Below, in pieces: positions 8,285 to 17,945 of a stretch of DNA of 64,000 bases. A program made the translations under genes and the position numbers. Under the pieces are notes generated by a model. That model worked only from the letters and a program-made list of their open reading frames with translations, was not told where the DNA came from and searched no databases. The stretch's first letter is position 1. Each line of letters starts with the position of its first letter. This stretch comes from an uncultured Aquimarina sp. (GTDB lineage Bacteria > Bacteroidota > Bacteroidia > Flavobacteriales > Flavobacteriaceae), in assembly GCF_947496855.1 (NCBI RefSeq), contig NZ_CANMED010000001.1:496001-560000 (forward strand). Direction: 5' to 3'.

Positions 8285-9179
8285 TACATTTTTTCTTTTG
8301 TTTATCCTTATGCTAATTGGATGTAGTGTTCCGGCGAATGCTCAGGACTTATTGGATAAACTAGAAAAGGAATATCCAGATGAACCTCAGTATGAAATAG
8401 CTACATTCAAAGGAACTCGTATTTCATTAGGACACTCTATAGAAAACCGAAGAAAAGGAGTTTTGGAAATAAAGGCTATGAATTTATTTTGGAACATACC
8501 TAATCGTCCTAGCCAAAGTTTTGTTGCTGATAAATGGACAGCAAGAATAGCGTTAGAATACGGTTTGTCTAATAGATTAACTTTTGGAGCGGGAGGATCA
8601 ACCTTAGACGGAATCTTTGATGGGTTTTTAAAATATAATCTTATAAAACAAGTAAAAAATGATAAGGGTTCTCCTTTTAGTGTTACTCTTTTTCAGAATG
8701 CTTCCTATAGCAGTAAGAGTAATGAGGTTTATGGTGGTGTAGAGTTGTCTGATGATTTTATAGATCGTATGGCATTTACTAGTCAGCTTTTAATAGCACG
8801 TAAATTCACCTCTCAGTTTTCATTACAGTTATCACCTACATATATTCACAGAGGCTCTTCTTTAGATGAAGATCCAAATAATCATTTTGCGCTAGGAATA
8901 GGAGCAAGGTATAAGGTAGGTGGTCATATATCAATAGTTTCAGAGTATTATTATTTAGCCAACCCACTAGAGTCAATTGATACGTATGATGCTTTTGTTT
9001 TAGGTGTTAATTGGGAAATGAGTGATTTAATGCTTCAATTTCAGATGACAAATGCAAGAAATATGGTTGAGGATGCATTTATAACACAAACGCCTAATAA
9101 TTTTAATCTTAGTGATGGAAATTTTGTTTTTGGCTTTAATGCTACGTATGTTTTACATTTTAATCAGAAAAAACTGTAA
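8274..9179 (+). CDS. DUF5777 outer-membrane beta-barrel protein (copy 2)
   Basis: The ATG at 8274 overlaps the YceI stop and yields a signal peptide (FILMLIGCSVPANAQ). Both a lipobox-like LIGC and a signal peptidase I site ANAQ are present; the second fits a barrel better and copy 1 lacks the Cys. The 301-residue protein begins with DLLDKLEKE and shares TFKGTRI, GHSIENRRKGVLE, LLIARKFTSQFSLQLSPTYIHR and NPLESID with copy 1. The family is a predicted outer-membrane barrel of unknown role. The gene ends the plus-strand cassette and is followed by a bidirectional terminator. Confidence 0.88.
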   Translation: MKNNTFFLLFILMLIGCSVPANAQDLLDKLEKEYPDEPQYEIATFKGTRISLGHSIENRRKGVLEIKAMNLFWNIPNRPSQSFVADKWTARIALEYGLSNRLTFGAGGSTLDGIFDGFLKYNLIKQVKNDKGSPFSVTLFQNASYSSKSNEVYGGVELSDDFIDRMAFTSQLLIARKFTSQFSLQLSPTYIHRGSSLDEDPNNHFALGIGARYKVGGHISIVSEYYYLANPLESIDTYDAFVLGVNWEMSDLMLQFQMTNARNMVEDAFITQTPNNFNLSDGNFVFGFNATYVLHFNQKKL

Positions 9180-9217
9180 CACACGTTTTTTATAAAACAA
9201 TTACGCTAATAGTAAAT

Positions 9218-9256
9218 AAAAAGAGGCCTGATCGATTTGATCAGGCCTCTTTTCTT
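9218..9256. terminator. Bidirectional terminator between DUF5777 copy 2 and M28 peptidase
   Basis: The arms AAGAGGCCTGATC and its complement surround a short loop, with A-rich sequence on the left and TTTTCTT on the right. It sits between two convergent genes (stops at 9179 and 9274) and can serve both strands. Confidence 0.9.
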
Positions 9257-9273
9257 GAAAGCTATTCTTATTA

Positions 9274-10839
9274 TTATTTCTTTTCAGCTTTATCTGCAAC
9301 TATTCGATTTTCACGATTTGCTAATTCCCAAGCAGTATAAAATACCAATCTAGTTCTGTTTTCTAATAAATCATACTCTATCTTATCCGCAGTATCACTT
9401 GGTTGGTGATAATCATCATGAGTTCCATTAAAGTAGAAAATCACCGGAATGTTATTTTTTGCAAAATTATAATGATCCGATCGGTAATAAAAACGATTAG
9501 GATCATTTTCGTCATTGTATGTGTAATCTAATTCTACATTCGTGTATTTAGTATTTACTTCTTCAGAAATGTTATGAAGTTCAGTACTTAACTTATCACT
9601 ACCTATTAAATATACGTAGTTTCTGTTTTCGCTTGTACGTTTCGGGTCTATTCGACCTATCATATCGATGTTTAAATCTGCGACTGTATTTTCTAATGGA
9701 AAAATAGGATCCACATCAGTATAATAACGAGATCCTAAAAGACCTTTTTCTTCTCCAGTAACATTAAGGAATAAAATAGACCTTTTTGGTCCATTCCCAT
9801 CTTTCACTGCTTTTGCGAAAGCTTCAGCAATTTCCATCACGGCAACAGTACCGGATCCATCATCATCAGCTCCATTGTAGACTTTTCCATCTTTTACTCC
9901 TTCGTGATCTAAATGAGCTGATATCACAATAATTTCATCTGGCTTCTCAGATCCCTTGATAAATGCAGCTACGTTTTCCGAAATTACTTTTTCAGAAACA
10001 CTTTTGTAGTTCACAGTCATTTTAGTTTTTATGGTATTGGATGTGTTATTTGTCTCGATATCAATTAACAAAGCCTTAGCTAAATTATTATTAATTAAAA
10101 AGAAGTAAGCTTCTTCAGAATTACCTGAAAGCGCCATTCTACCGGATGCATTCCCAAATTGTGCTACCGCCATTTGATAAACTTCTGGGAAATAGAATAA
10201 TATAGCCTTAGCACCTTTTTCTTTAGCGGCATTGCGTTTTGCTGCAAACTGTTGTCTCATATTTGACCATTTTGATCCTTCTGAAGTCCCAGTGATTGTA
10301 AATGTTCCATCAACTTTTTTTGGTTCGCCTGATTTGATAAGAACAACTTTATTTTTGACATCTATATCTGTGTAGTTTGAAAATTTCTCGTCATCAATTC
10401 CAAATCCTGCATAAACAATTTCATCTAAAGAAAAATTATCAGTTTTTCCTGATGAAAGAGAGATGAAATCTTCTTTATAGATAAAAGACTTATCGTTAAC
10501 ACTCAGTTTTACATCAGGGTTACCTGTAATATCAAGCGGTACTTCCTGAAAATAATTACCATCACTTTTAGCTGCAGGCACACCATATTTGATATAATGG
10601 TCTTTCAGAAAATTAATAGCCAATTTTTGTCCGGGCTTACCAGTTTCTCTTCCTTGAAATTCATCAGATGCATATGTATATAATGCAGTTTTCAAATCTT
10701 CGGAAGTAATTGTATTGGCATAGGTTACTGGATTACTAACTACTTTCTTTGTTTCTGTGGATGAACTCGTAGTACTCTTTTTAGTACCACAAGCTGCAAT
10801 GAATGCCGTTATTATTAAAACGGAAATTACTTTTTTCAT
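9274..10839 (-). CDS. M28-family zinc aminopeptidase lipoprotein with PA-like insert
   Basis: The start at 10839 gives a lipoprotein signal (IITAFIAAC, Cys17); the longer frame adds 13 residues in front of it. The 521-residue protein has a PA-like inserted domain (about 140-280) and an M28 catalytic core: SAHLDHEG and NGADDDGSGT (zinc ligands His and Asp), TGEEKGLLGS (catalytic and ligand Glu), DMIG (Asp) and YRSDHYNF (His). All ligands seen in co-catalytic zinc peptidases are present, so it is likely active at the cell surface or in the periplasm, removing N-terminal amino acids from peptides. It is transcribed alone. Confidence 0.93.
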   Translation of the reverse strand: MKKVISVLIITAFIAACGTKKSTTSSSTETKKVVSNPVTYANTITSEDLKTALYTYASDEFQGRETGKPGQKLAINFLKDHYIKYGVPAAKSDGNYFQEVPLDITGNPDVKLSVNDKSFIYKEDFISLSSGKTDNFSLDEIVYAGFGIDDEKFSNYTDIDVKNKVVLIKSGEPKKVDGTFTITGTSEGSKWSNMRQQFAAKRNAAKEKGAKAILFYFPEVYQMAVAQFGNASGRMALSGNSEEAYFFLINNNLAKALLIDIETNNTSNTIKTKMTVNYKSVSEKVISENVAAFIKGSEKPDEIIVISAHLDHEGVKDGKVYNGADDDGSGTVAVMEIAEAFAKAVKDGNGPKRSILFLNVTGEEKGLLGSRYYTDVDPIFPLENTVADLNIDMIGRIDPKRTSENRNYVYLIGSDKLSTELHNISEEVNTKYTNVELDYTYNDENDPNRFYYRSDHYNFAKNNIPVIFYFNGTHDDYHQPSDTADKIEYDLLENRTRLVFYTAWELANRENRIVADKAEKK

Positions 10840-11041
10840 AAAAAGATGTGTGAATATTAATTGAATGATTTCAGCCAAAAATACAAGAAATAATGTGTGA
10901 TTTTGTTAAGTGATTGCAAAAATAGACGTGATTGAATATTTCAGAGTACTTTTAATTACATTTTAGAAGGATAGAAACTAACATAAATAGATCAAAATAT
11001 ATTTGTAATTTCGTTCAGTACATTTAAACAAATGATTAAAA

Positions 11042-12088
11042 ATGTCTACTACTAACCAATGTAAAAATTGTGATGAATCTTTTGATGAATCTTTTGATTA
11101 TTGTCCTTATTGTGGACAAGAAACCGCTGATAAGTTAACGTTTGGAGTATTATTTAGTAATACGATAGGTAATTATTTTGCTGTTGATGCTCGTTTTTTC
11201 AAGAGTTTTATCCCTTTGATGACAAAACCAGGTGTTTTGGCAAGACTTTTTGTAGATGGAAAACGTCTTTCTTATTTGCATCCTGCGCAGTTTTATCTTT
11301 TTATCTCGGTTGTGTTCTTTTTTGCTTTTTCATTTACCATCAGAAAAGCTGATGATGATTTAAGTAGAACATTAAAAAAACAATTTAATAGAGAGACCGC
11401 TTTAGACTCATTAGATTTTAAAAAAGATTCTATTGGTGTGGAAATAGCTAAAAAGGCACTAACGGAGAATCCAGGTCTTCCTAAAATAGCGAAAAAAGAT
11501 CTTAAAATCCTTGATTCCTTAATGTCTGCTGAACAAATGTCATCTAAATCCTCATTCAGTTTTAAACGAAAGCAGCTGGATTCTTTAATAGCAAGGGATG
11601 CTCCATTAGAAGAAAAATTAAAATTTATGGGATTGGATGAAGAGGGGGGGATTACTAAAAAATTCTTCGCACAGATTTTAAAACTTTATGAGCAAAAAGG
11701 AGGAGGGATTCTGAAGACACTCTACGATACGATTCCTATTACGATGTTTTTAATGTTACCATTATTTGCATTTTTACTAAAAGTATTTTATTGGAAAAGA
11801 GCAACTTTTGCACATCATATGGTATTTAGCTTTTATTTTTTCACATTTGTTTTTACCTCGCTCTGTTTTCTGATTTTAATTAATTTAGTTGTTCAAATAC
11901 CTATTTGGTTACAGGTTTTGTTCTTTTTATCATTTATTATTTATTTAATCGTTGCTTTTAGAAATTTTTACAAGAGTAGTTGGATAGGTGCAATTTTGCG
12001 AGGATTTGTTATTAGTTATGTATATATGATGATTATAGTACCATTTGCTTTTACGGGTATTATCCTGGTTTCAATATTATTATATTAA
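11042..12088 (+). CDS. DUF3667 membrane protein with N-terminal zinc ribbon
   Basis: 348 residues. The N-terminus has two CxxC pairs (CKNCDESFDESFDYCPYCGQ, residues 7-26), a zinc-ribbon typical of DUF3667 proteins, followed by the conserved FGVLFSNTIGNYFAVDARFFKSF and LSYLHPAQFYLFIS blocks. After a first membrane segment (about 83-100) comes a 120-residue charged loop, then three or four further transmembrane helices. Function of the family is unknown. A TATATTTG element at 10998-11005 lies 37 bases before the start and may be the -10 box. Confidence 0.88.
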   Translation: MSTTNQCKNCDESFDESFDYCPYCGQETADKLTFGVLFSNTIGNYFAVDARFFKSFIPLMTKPGVLARLFVDGKRLSYLHPAQFYLFISVVFFFAFSFTIRKADDDLSRTLKKQFNRETALDSLDFKKDSIGVEIAKKALTENPGLPKIAKKDLKILDSLMSAEQMSSKSSFSFKRKQLDSLIARDAPLEEKLKFMGLDEEGGITKKFFAQILKLYEQKGGGILKTLYDTIPITMFLMLPLFAFLLKVFYWKRATFAHHMVFSFYFFTFVFTSLCFLILINLVVQIPIWLQVLFFLSFIIYLIVAFRNFYKSSWIGAILRGFVISYVYMMIIVPFAFTGIILVSILLY

Positions 12089-12145
12089 AAGAATGATTAA
12101 AATTTCTGGATCAAAACTATAACTATTACTAGAAATAATTAAGTA

Positions 12146-13708
12146 ATGAAATTAAATATAAACAATACTTTTTCAGAAGAACTGCCTTCTGATCCAATAC
12201 TTGAAAATTCCCGAAGACAGGTCAGAAATGCTTGTTTTTCTTATGTGACTCCAAAGAAAACAAGAAATCCAGAGATATTACATGTTTCAGAAGAAATGAG
12301 TAAAGAATTAGGGCTTTCTAAAGAAGATGCACAATCAGATGAGTTTTTACAAATAATGACTGGCAATAAGGTTATAGAGCAAACTAAACCTTATGCTATG
12401 CATTATGGGGGGCATCAATTTGGAAACTGGGCCGGGCAATTAGGAGATGGTCGTGCTATTAATCTTGCTGAAGTTGTTCATAACTCAAATCGTTGGGCTA
12501 TTCAGTTAAAAGGAGCGGGTGAAACTCCGTATTCTCGTAATGCAGATGGTTTAGCAGTTTTACGATCTTCTATTCGTGAGTATTTATGTAGTGAAGCGAT
12601 GTATCATCTGGGAGTTCCAACTACTAGAGTTTTGTCTCTGGCTATCACTGGAGATCAAGTATTAAGAGATGTACTATATAATGGAAATGCAGCCTATGAA
12701 AAAGGAGCTGTTGTATGTCGTGTGGCACCTTCATTTATTAGATTTGGAAATTTTGAGATTCTTGCAGCCCATGGTGATCATAAGAACTTAAAACTACTAG
12801 CTGATTACACAATAAAGCATTTCTATCCTGAAATAAAAGTAAGTGGTAAAGAAGCGTATATCGCACTTCTTTCAGAAATTAGTAAAAGAAGCCTGAAAAT
12901 GGTTATTGATTGGCAGCGAGTAGGTTTTGTTCATGGTGTTATGAATACAGATAATATGTCTATTTTGGGATTAACGATAGATTATGGTCCTTACGGATGG
13001 TTAGAAGATTATGACTTAGGATGGACTCCTAACACTACAGATAGCCAGTTTAAACGTTACAAATACGGAACACAACCAGAAATTGTACTTTGGAATTTAT
13101 ATCAACTGGCTAATGCATTGTATCCCTTAATAGAAGAAACAGATTCTTTAGAAAAAGTATTAAATGATTATCAAGAAACATATACGAAAGCATATGTAAA
13201 TATGATGATTACTAAAATTGGATTATTTTTCTATCAGGAAAATGATCATCTTCTAATACAAGATTTAGAAGAATTACTGCAGCTCTCAGAGACTGATATG
13301 ACTATTTTTTTTAGAAATTTAGCTAATTTTGAGAAAGGAAAAACCTCTAATTGGTATGCTATAATAAATGATTCTTTTTACAATCTCCATGATATAGAAA
13401 ATGATATTAAAAACAGATGGAATACTTGGTTTCTAAAATACAATACTAGATTAGAAAAAGAACAAATAGTAGATAAGGAGCGAAAAGATAGAATGAATAG
13501 TATTAATCCTAAATATGTTCTACGTAATTATATGGCTCAGTTGGCGATTGATAACGCTGATAAAGGTGATTATAATTTAATCGATGAGTTATACCAGATG
13601 CTAAAAAATCCATATAATGAGCAACCAAAATATGATAAATGGTTTGCAAAACGTCCGGATTGGGCAAGAAATAAGATTGGTTGTTCTATGTTATCTTGCA
13701 GTTCTTAA
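12146..13708 (+). CDS. selO: SelO (YdiU) pseudokinase-fold protein AMPylase
   Basis: 520 residues. SelO transfers AMP from ATP to Ser, Thr or Tyr of target proteins and is linked to redox stress. The family's signature blocks are present: YGGHQFGNWAGQLGDGRA (residues 88-104), QLKGAGETPYSR with the ATP-contacting Lys122, GVMNTDNMSILG with Asp269 and Asn270, and DYGPYG. The C-terminus is CSMLSCSS; the conserved C-terminal Cys position (a selenocysteine in animals) is kept as Cys-Ser-Ser. It is somewhat longer than the E. coli protein, with an insert around 310-410. It lies 57 bases after the DUF3667 gene and may share its transcript. Confidence 0.95.
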   Translation: MKLNINNTFSEELPSDPILENSRRQVRNACFSYVTPKKTRNPEILHVSEEMSKELGLSKEDAQSDEFLQIMTGNKVIEQTKPYAMHYGGHQFGNWAGQLGDGRAINLAEVVHNSNRWAIQLKGAGETPYSRNADGLAVLRSSIREYLCSEAMYHLGVPTTRVLSLAITGDQVLRDVLYNGNAAYEKGAVVCRVAPSFIRFGNFEILAAHGDHKNLKLLADYTIKHFYPEIKVSGKEAYIALLSEISKRSLKMVIDWQRVGFVHGVMNTDNMSILGLTIDYGPYGWLEDYDLGWTPNTTDSQFKRYKYGTQPEIVLWNLYQLANALYPLIEETDSLEKVLNDYQETYTKAYVNMMITKIGLFFYQENDHLLIQDLEELLQLSETDMTIFFRNLANFEKGKTSNWYAIINDSFYNLHDIENDIKNRWNTWFLKYNTRLEKEQIVDKERKDRMNSINPKYVLRNYMAQLAIDNADKGDYNLIDELYQMLKNPYNEQPKYDKWFAKRPDWARNKIGCSMLSCSS

Positions 13709-13745
13709 TTTATCGAAATAAATAAGATAGTGTCATAAAATAGAA

Positions 13746-14225
13746 TTATCTCTTAAGTTCGAATACATATTTTATATACGCTGTTTTTTGATTTTTTTCC
13801 GGATTCCATTTAAAACGAATTATTTGTGTTTCTTTAGAAGGAAATATCTTTTCACTTACACCGTGTATAGCTATAAAAGCAACGCATTCCGAAAAATAGT
13901 CTTTTTTTATATCTTCGTTTATTGAAGATATCTCTAGTCTAATCTCATTGGTACCGTTTGTAATTAGATCTTGGGCTTGATTGCTGCTTAATTGATCAGA
14001 ATGACTTTTTTCAATATCAAGTAGTTTTGTGTCATTTAAATAAATGGCACCTTCTAGTCCTTTAACAGTTTGTATTTCTGCTTGATAATATTTAAAAGGA
14101 CCTTTTTTTAGGGTTTCAATTTTTATTTCCTTATATTTTTCTTGATTCATTTCCTTTGAGTTAAAAGCTGTAATGAAAAGAAAAGTTACGATGACCAGTA
14201 CACTATTTTTTGTAATTCGATTCAT
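13746..14225 (-). CDS. Unknown secreted protein
   Basis: 159 residues with a signal peptide (VLVIVTFLFITAFNS). I recognise no family. The mature part is beta-rich in appearance, with a single Cys (SECVAFIAIHGVS) and a C-terminal FKWNPEKNQKTAYIKYVFELKR. It lies alone between the convergent SelO gene (38 bases away) and the acylase operon. The start is the only ATG with a signal. Confidence 0.7.
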   Translation of the reverse strand: MNRITKNSVLVIVTFLFITAFNSKEMNQEKYKEIKIETLKKGPFKYYQAEIQTVKGLEGAIYLNDTKLLDIEKSHSDQLSSNQAQDLITNGTNEIRLEISSINEDIKKDYFSECVAFIAIHGVSEKIFPSKETQIIRFKWNPEKNQKTAYIKYVFELKR

Positions 14226-14546
14226 GTAATTTTTATCTACTTAATATTGTTTTTAAGCTCGGAATATTCAATTTGATAAATTGTTAATTTATTGCATTTT
14301 CATCTTCGCTCTACTCTTTGTGAAATTAGTAAGAATCCACTAATCAGATATCACTGTTTTCCGTGATTTTTTTGTTTTAAAAAGAATAATCCATCTAATT
14401 TTTATTAAGTTATTTTGATCAAATAGAGACCTCGATGCTGCCTAACATTTTATAATATTAAAAAATAATATTTAAAGATTTTATGGATATGTAGATACTT
14501 GTTTTTTAAATAGTTAACATATTTTATTTAAACAGGTAGTACAATT
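14226..14546. other. Intergenic AT-rich stretch
   Basis: 321 bases with no coding frame or clear hairpin. It should hold the promoter of the unknown secreted protein on the minus strand and the end of the acylase transcript. Confidence 0.5.
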
Positions 14547-16739
14547 CTATTTTTCTCCAGGATGGTATGTTTTTCTAGCTCGTTTTAGCACATCGTCCTT
14601 ATAAAAAGCTGCCTCTTTAAATTTTACATCTACGTAGGGTTGTATTTGATCATTAAAATGTACAGAATCTTGATTTCCGCTTTGACCACCAGCTAAACTA
14701 GTTTTAGCTTTCACTTTATCACCAAACTCTACAACTGCAACAAAGCTATTTCCTCTGGTTCCATAGATTTTTTTGGTATTGTTTGTATAACGAACTCCAT
14801 ATGCAGCAAGCGCTCCCCAGCGTCCAGATGCAAATCCAACAGCAGTACTAGGTTTACTATCATCGAACGGTTGTTTTATATCTCCATTAACACGTTGAAA
14901 ACGATTTACATCACCCCAAGGAAGAATTCCTCCAAAATCAGATTCTAACTGTTCTAACGTTTCTTTAAATATAGATATTCTTTCTTCTATAGGAGATTTC
15001 TCACCAAAATAAGTAAGGAGTGCCATATCACTAATTCTTTCTCCTGGTCTTTTTCCTTTTTTCGCATAATTGGTACCATAGAAATGAGCTAATGTCATTG
15101 CTTTAGATTCTTTAGAGGTTTTGTAGTCCCAATTGCGCAAGATTTCTATTGCACTTCCTAATGTTTTAGTTTTGTCGATTTTGTCGTACGCCTTTATAAG
15201 CCCTGGAATTAATTTTTCGAATGCTGGTAAATATGGATCATATGCTAATGATATAAGACTGTCTATTGTGTAATCTTTTTTGTTCTTTAGTAATTCAATA
15301 GCATGGACACCTCTAAAGTTTTCTCTGTCAATAGACATGTATGTAGGATATTCTTCTTTTTTTGGACTAAACTCTAGCGCTGCAGTATAAGGTGTAGAAT
15401 TACAATTTTGTAACCAGCCATTTTTTGGGTTTAAAAGAGTGATAGCCTCATTTACAGGATGTAATCCATTCCAATCTGTTTTAGGATTACTTCCATCAAC
15501 GGGTTTGGTGTAATCAAAAGATTGATCCCTAATAGGAATAAAATTACCATGAAAATAGGCTATATTTCCTTCCGCATCCGCGTAGACTGTATTGTTGGAA
15601 GAGTTTGTCTTTATATCCATCATAGTACGAAACCCTTTGTATCCATCTTGTTTAGTACGTATATAGGATTGCTCTAGTGCTTTTACAGGTTCCCACATTA
15701 ATGCTGTTGCAACCCATTTACCATCTTTAAGGTGTGTAATAGGACCATGATGGGTTCTATAAGCCGGAAATGTTTTTTCTCTTATCGTATTCCCATCTTT
15801 ATATTTTAAAACAACTTCATACTGTTCTACAGATCGTAGTTCGTCTCCATACTTATACATGGGTTTTCCATCCTTCTTAGTGGTAGTCTCTGTAAATTCA
15901 TCAATGACATCGGTATAGGTAGAAGTGTGCATCCAGCCTGTTTTTTCATTAAATCCTTGATATACGAAAAATTGTCCCCAAGTAACAGCTCCATATGCAT
16001 TTAACCCTTCTTCGCTTACTACATGTACTTCTCCTCTAAAATAAAATGAAGTATGTGGATTAATCAATAACATTGCATTTCCTGACTTCGTTAATGATCC
16101 AGAAATTGCAATTCCGTTAGAGCCTTGTGGTTCTAGCATTTCTTTTTCTTTATGAAGGGCCAATTCTTCTGATATAGGTAACTCCATACCATTTTCATAC
16201 ATCGCTCTAATTTTACGAGTAGAAACACGTTCGATATCACCACCAATAGAACCTTCACTAAAATACATAGGCATCCACGGCTCGAAATGTGTTAATAATC
16301 TTGGATTCACTTCAGGATGTGTTTTTAAATAATAGTTAATACCATCAGCAAAAGCAATACATAATTCTTTGAGCCATTGTGGGCTTTTTTCATAATTTGC
16401 AATTGCCTCTTTTTCTGTCATAAATAGTTTTGCGCGTAAGTCGCTATAAATAGCTTTCTCTCCTTCAACTTCCGCTAAACGCCCAGTAGCCCAAATATAA
16501 TTTTGCTCTACACGATTAAAATCATCTTCACATTGCGCGTATAACAATCCAAAAACAGCATCCGCATCAGTTTTTCCATAGATATGTGGTACACCAAAAT
16601 CATCTCTTATAATTGTTGTGTTTAGTGAATGCTCTTGCCAACGTTTTTCTTCATCACTAATTTCTATTTTAGTTTCAGTTTTACAAGAGAAAAGCAGGAA
16701 GGTGGTAACGCAAAAAAATATGATTTTTGATCGTAGCAT
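14547..16739 (-). CDS. Penicillin/acyl-homoserine-lactone acylase family lipoprotein (S45)
   Basis: 730 residues with a lipobox LLFSC (Cys19). Ntn hydrolases of the S45 family cut amide-linked acyl groups; the precursor cleaves itself before a Ser that then becomes the N-terminal nucleophile. Here the alpha part starts with IIRDDFGVPHIYGKTDADAVFGLLYAQ, the expected self-cleavage point is PQG/SNGIAIS with Ser207, and the beta part has the conserved NPHTSF and HGPITHL blocks. All these are the usual signature, so activity is likely. The substrate (penicillin, AHL or another amide) cannot be told from sequence. It follows a LamG lipoprotein gene by 36 bases, suggesting an operon. Confidence 0.9.
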   Translation of the reverse strand: MLRSKIIFFCVTTFLLFSCKTETKIEISDEEKRWQEHSLNTTIIRDDFGVPHIYGKTDADAVFGLLYAQCEDDFNRVEQNYIWATGRLAEVEGEKAIYSDLRAKLFMTEKEAIANYEKSPQWLKELCIAFADGINYYLKTHPEVNPRLLTHFEPWMPMYFSEGSIGGDIERVSTRKIRAMYENGMELPISEELALHKEKEMLEPQGSNGIAISGSLTKSGNAMLLINPHTSFYFRGEVHVVSEEGLNAYGAVTWGQFFVYQGFNEKTGWMHTSTYTDVIDEFTETTTKKDGKPMYKYGDELRSVEQYEVVLKYKDGNTIREKTFPAYRTHHGPITHLKDGKWVATALMWEPVKALEQSYIRTKQDGYKGFRTMMDIKTNSSNNTVYADAEGNIAYFHGNFIPIRDQSFDYTKPVDGSNPKTDWNGLHPVNEAITLLNPKNGWLQNCNSTPYTAALEFSPKKEEYPTYMSIDRENFRGVHAIELLKNKKDYTIDSLISLAYDPYLPAFEKLIPGLIKAYDKIDKTKTLGSAIEILRNWDYKTSKESKAMTLAHFYGTNYAKKGKRPGERISDMALLTYFGEKSPIEERISIFKETLEQLESDFGGILPWGDVNRFQRVNGDIKQPFDDSKPSTAVGFASGRWGALAAYGVRYTNNTKKIYGTRGNSFVAVVEFGDKVKAKTSLAGGQSGNQDSVHFNDQIQPYVDVKFKEAAFYKDDVLKRARKTYHPGEK

Positions 16740-16775
16740 AGAACTTATTTTATAATCTGAGGAATGATTGAATGG

Positions 16776-17717
16776 TTATTTTAGAAGTGTATGAACTCCG
16801 TTTTCTAGAGCAAATAATGCGGAAATTTCTTGCTGAGTGAGATTTCTATTAAAGATAGAAAGTTCATCCATCAATCCTATATACCCCAATCCTAAGTAAA
16901 TGTTAGATTTTTCTAATTCCCACGAAAAAGGATCTGTAATATCATCGCGTTTTCCTTTTAATTCACCATTAATATATAAAGAAGCTTCACCTCTTTCTGT
17001 GTTTAGACTTTTAAAATTAATAAAAATATGTGTCCAAGTTCCCTTAGCAAAAGGAGGTTTAGATACTGGTATTAATTGATTTTTAAAAACAGAATCATCG
17101 TTATCGGATATTGTTGTGTCTTTTTTCCAAGAAGTTTTATCTCCAATAACTCCGAGTCTAAAATCTCTTGGGTTTTCTTTAGTAAAATCCACCCAAATAG
17201 ATGCATCGTTATAACTTACATCTGTAATTTGGATTGGATCACAATATCCTGGTTCTAAATCTGTAGCAGGATCAAGGCTGAGCCAAAAAGATACTGCTCC
17301 ATTCCAGTCATTGTTATTATAAGCAATATTATCTTTACTAGCATAATAGATATAACCTTTATTACTAGAACTATACAGTAATGCATCTCCTTTTAATCCT
17401 TGACCTTCAGCAATACTAATATCTTTTTTATGTAACCCTACCTGAGCAGAATCTCTAGCTTTTCTTGATGGAACAGTGTATAATTTAGGGTCTCCTAAAG
17501 AAAAATCTGCATCAATTCCTTTATCAAAAGATGAATAGAAAGTTAAAGCTTTTTTTAATGCTGTTTTTGTAGTATCCTTTTTAGCTACATCGTTTGGAAC
17601 ATTATTTTTTGAGGCATTATCTTTTTTGGTATTGTCTTTCCCACAAGATACCGTAATAAAAGATAGCGCTAAGGCAAAAATAATATTGTAGTGAAGGTTA
17701 GATTTTACAGATTTCAT
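16776..17717 (-). CDS. LamG/concanavalin-like jelly-roll lipoprotein
   Basis: 313 residues with a lipoprotein signal (SFITVSC, Cys25), a Lys/Asp/Asn-rich linker, and a LamG-like sandwich (about 60-310) with the typical elements WNGAVSFWLSLDP, GTWTHIFINFK, ASLYINGELKG and GLMDELSIFNRNLTQQEISAL. Such domains bind carbohydrate or act as exposed binding modules. It is the first gene of a pair with the acylase. A hairpin at 17762-17788 separates it from the sigma-factor operon upstream. Confidence 0.85.
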   Translation of the reverse strand: MKSVKSNLHYNIIFALALSFITVSCGKDNTKKDNASKNNVPNDVAKKDTTKTALKKALTFYSSFDKGIDADFSLGDPKLYTVPSRKARDSAQVGLHKKDISIAEGQGLKGDALLYSSSNKGYIYYASKDNIAYNNNDWNGAVSFWLSLDPATDLEPGYCDPIQITDVSYNDASIWVDFTKENPRDFRLGVIGDKTSWKKDTTISDNDDSVFKNQLIPVSKPPFAKGTWTHIFINFKSLNTERGEASLYINGELKGKRDDITDPFSWELEKSNIYLGLGYIGLMDELSIFNRNLTQQEISALFALENGVHTLLK

Positions 17718-17761
17718 GAGATGATTGGTGTGTGTTAATATGGTTATAAATATATAAAATA

Positions 17762-17788
17762 ATACCCACCATATATAATGGTGGGTAT
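17762..17788 (-). terminator. Terminator-like hairpin after the sigma/anti-sigma pair
   Basis: Perfect 11-base arms ATACCCACCAT with a five-base ATATA loop. On the minus strand it is followed by a T-rich run. It lies between the anti-sigma-like gene end (17946) and the next gene start (17717). Confidence 0.6.
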
Positions 17789-17945
17789 CGGATATTACAG
17801 TTTTAAATAAACTTTATGATATGGCTGAATTCAAATTTGAAATAATAAATTGATACTTTACTTTGCTTAAAGCTTTTAATACATTACTTAATCTTGTAAT
17901 TCTATTAAACGATATATCATCTATTACGTATTACTTTGTAAGAAT

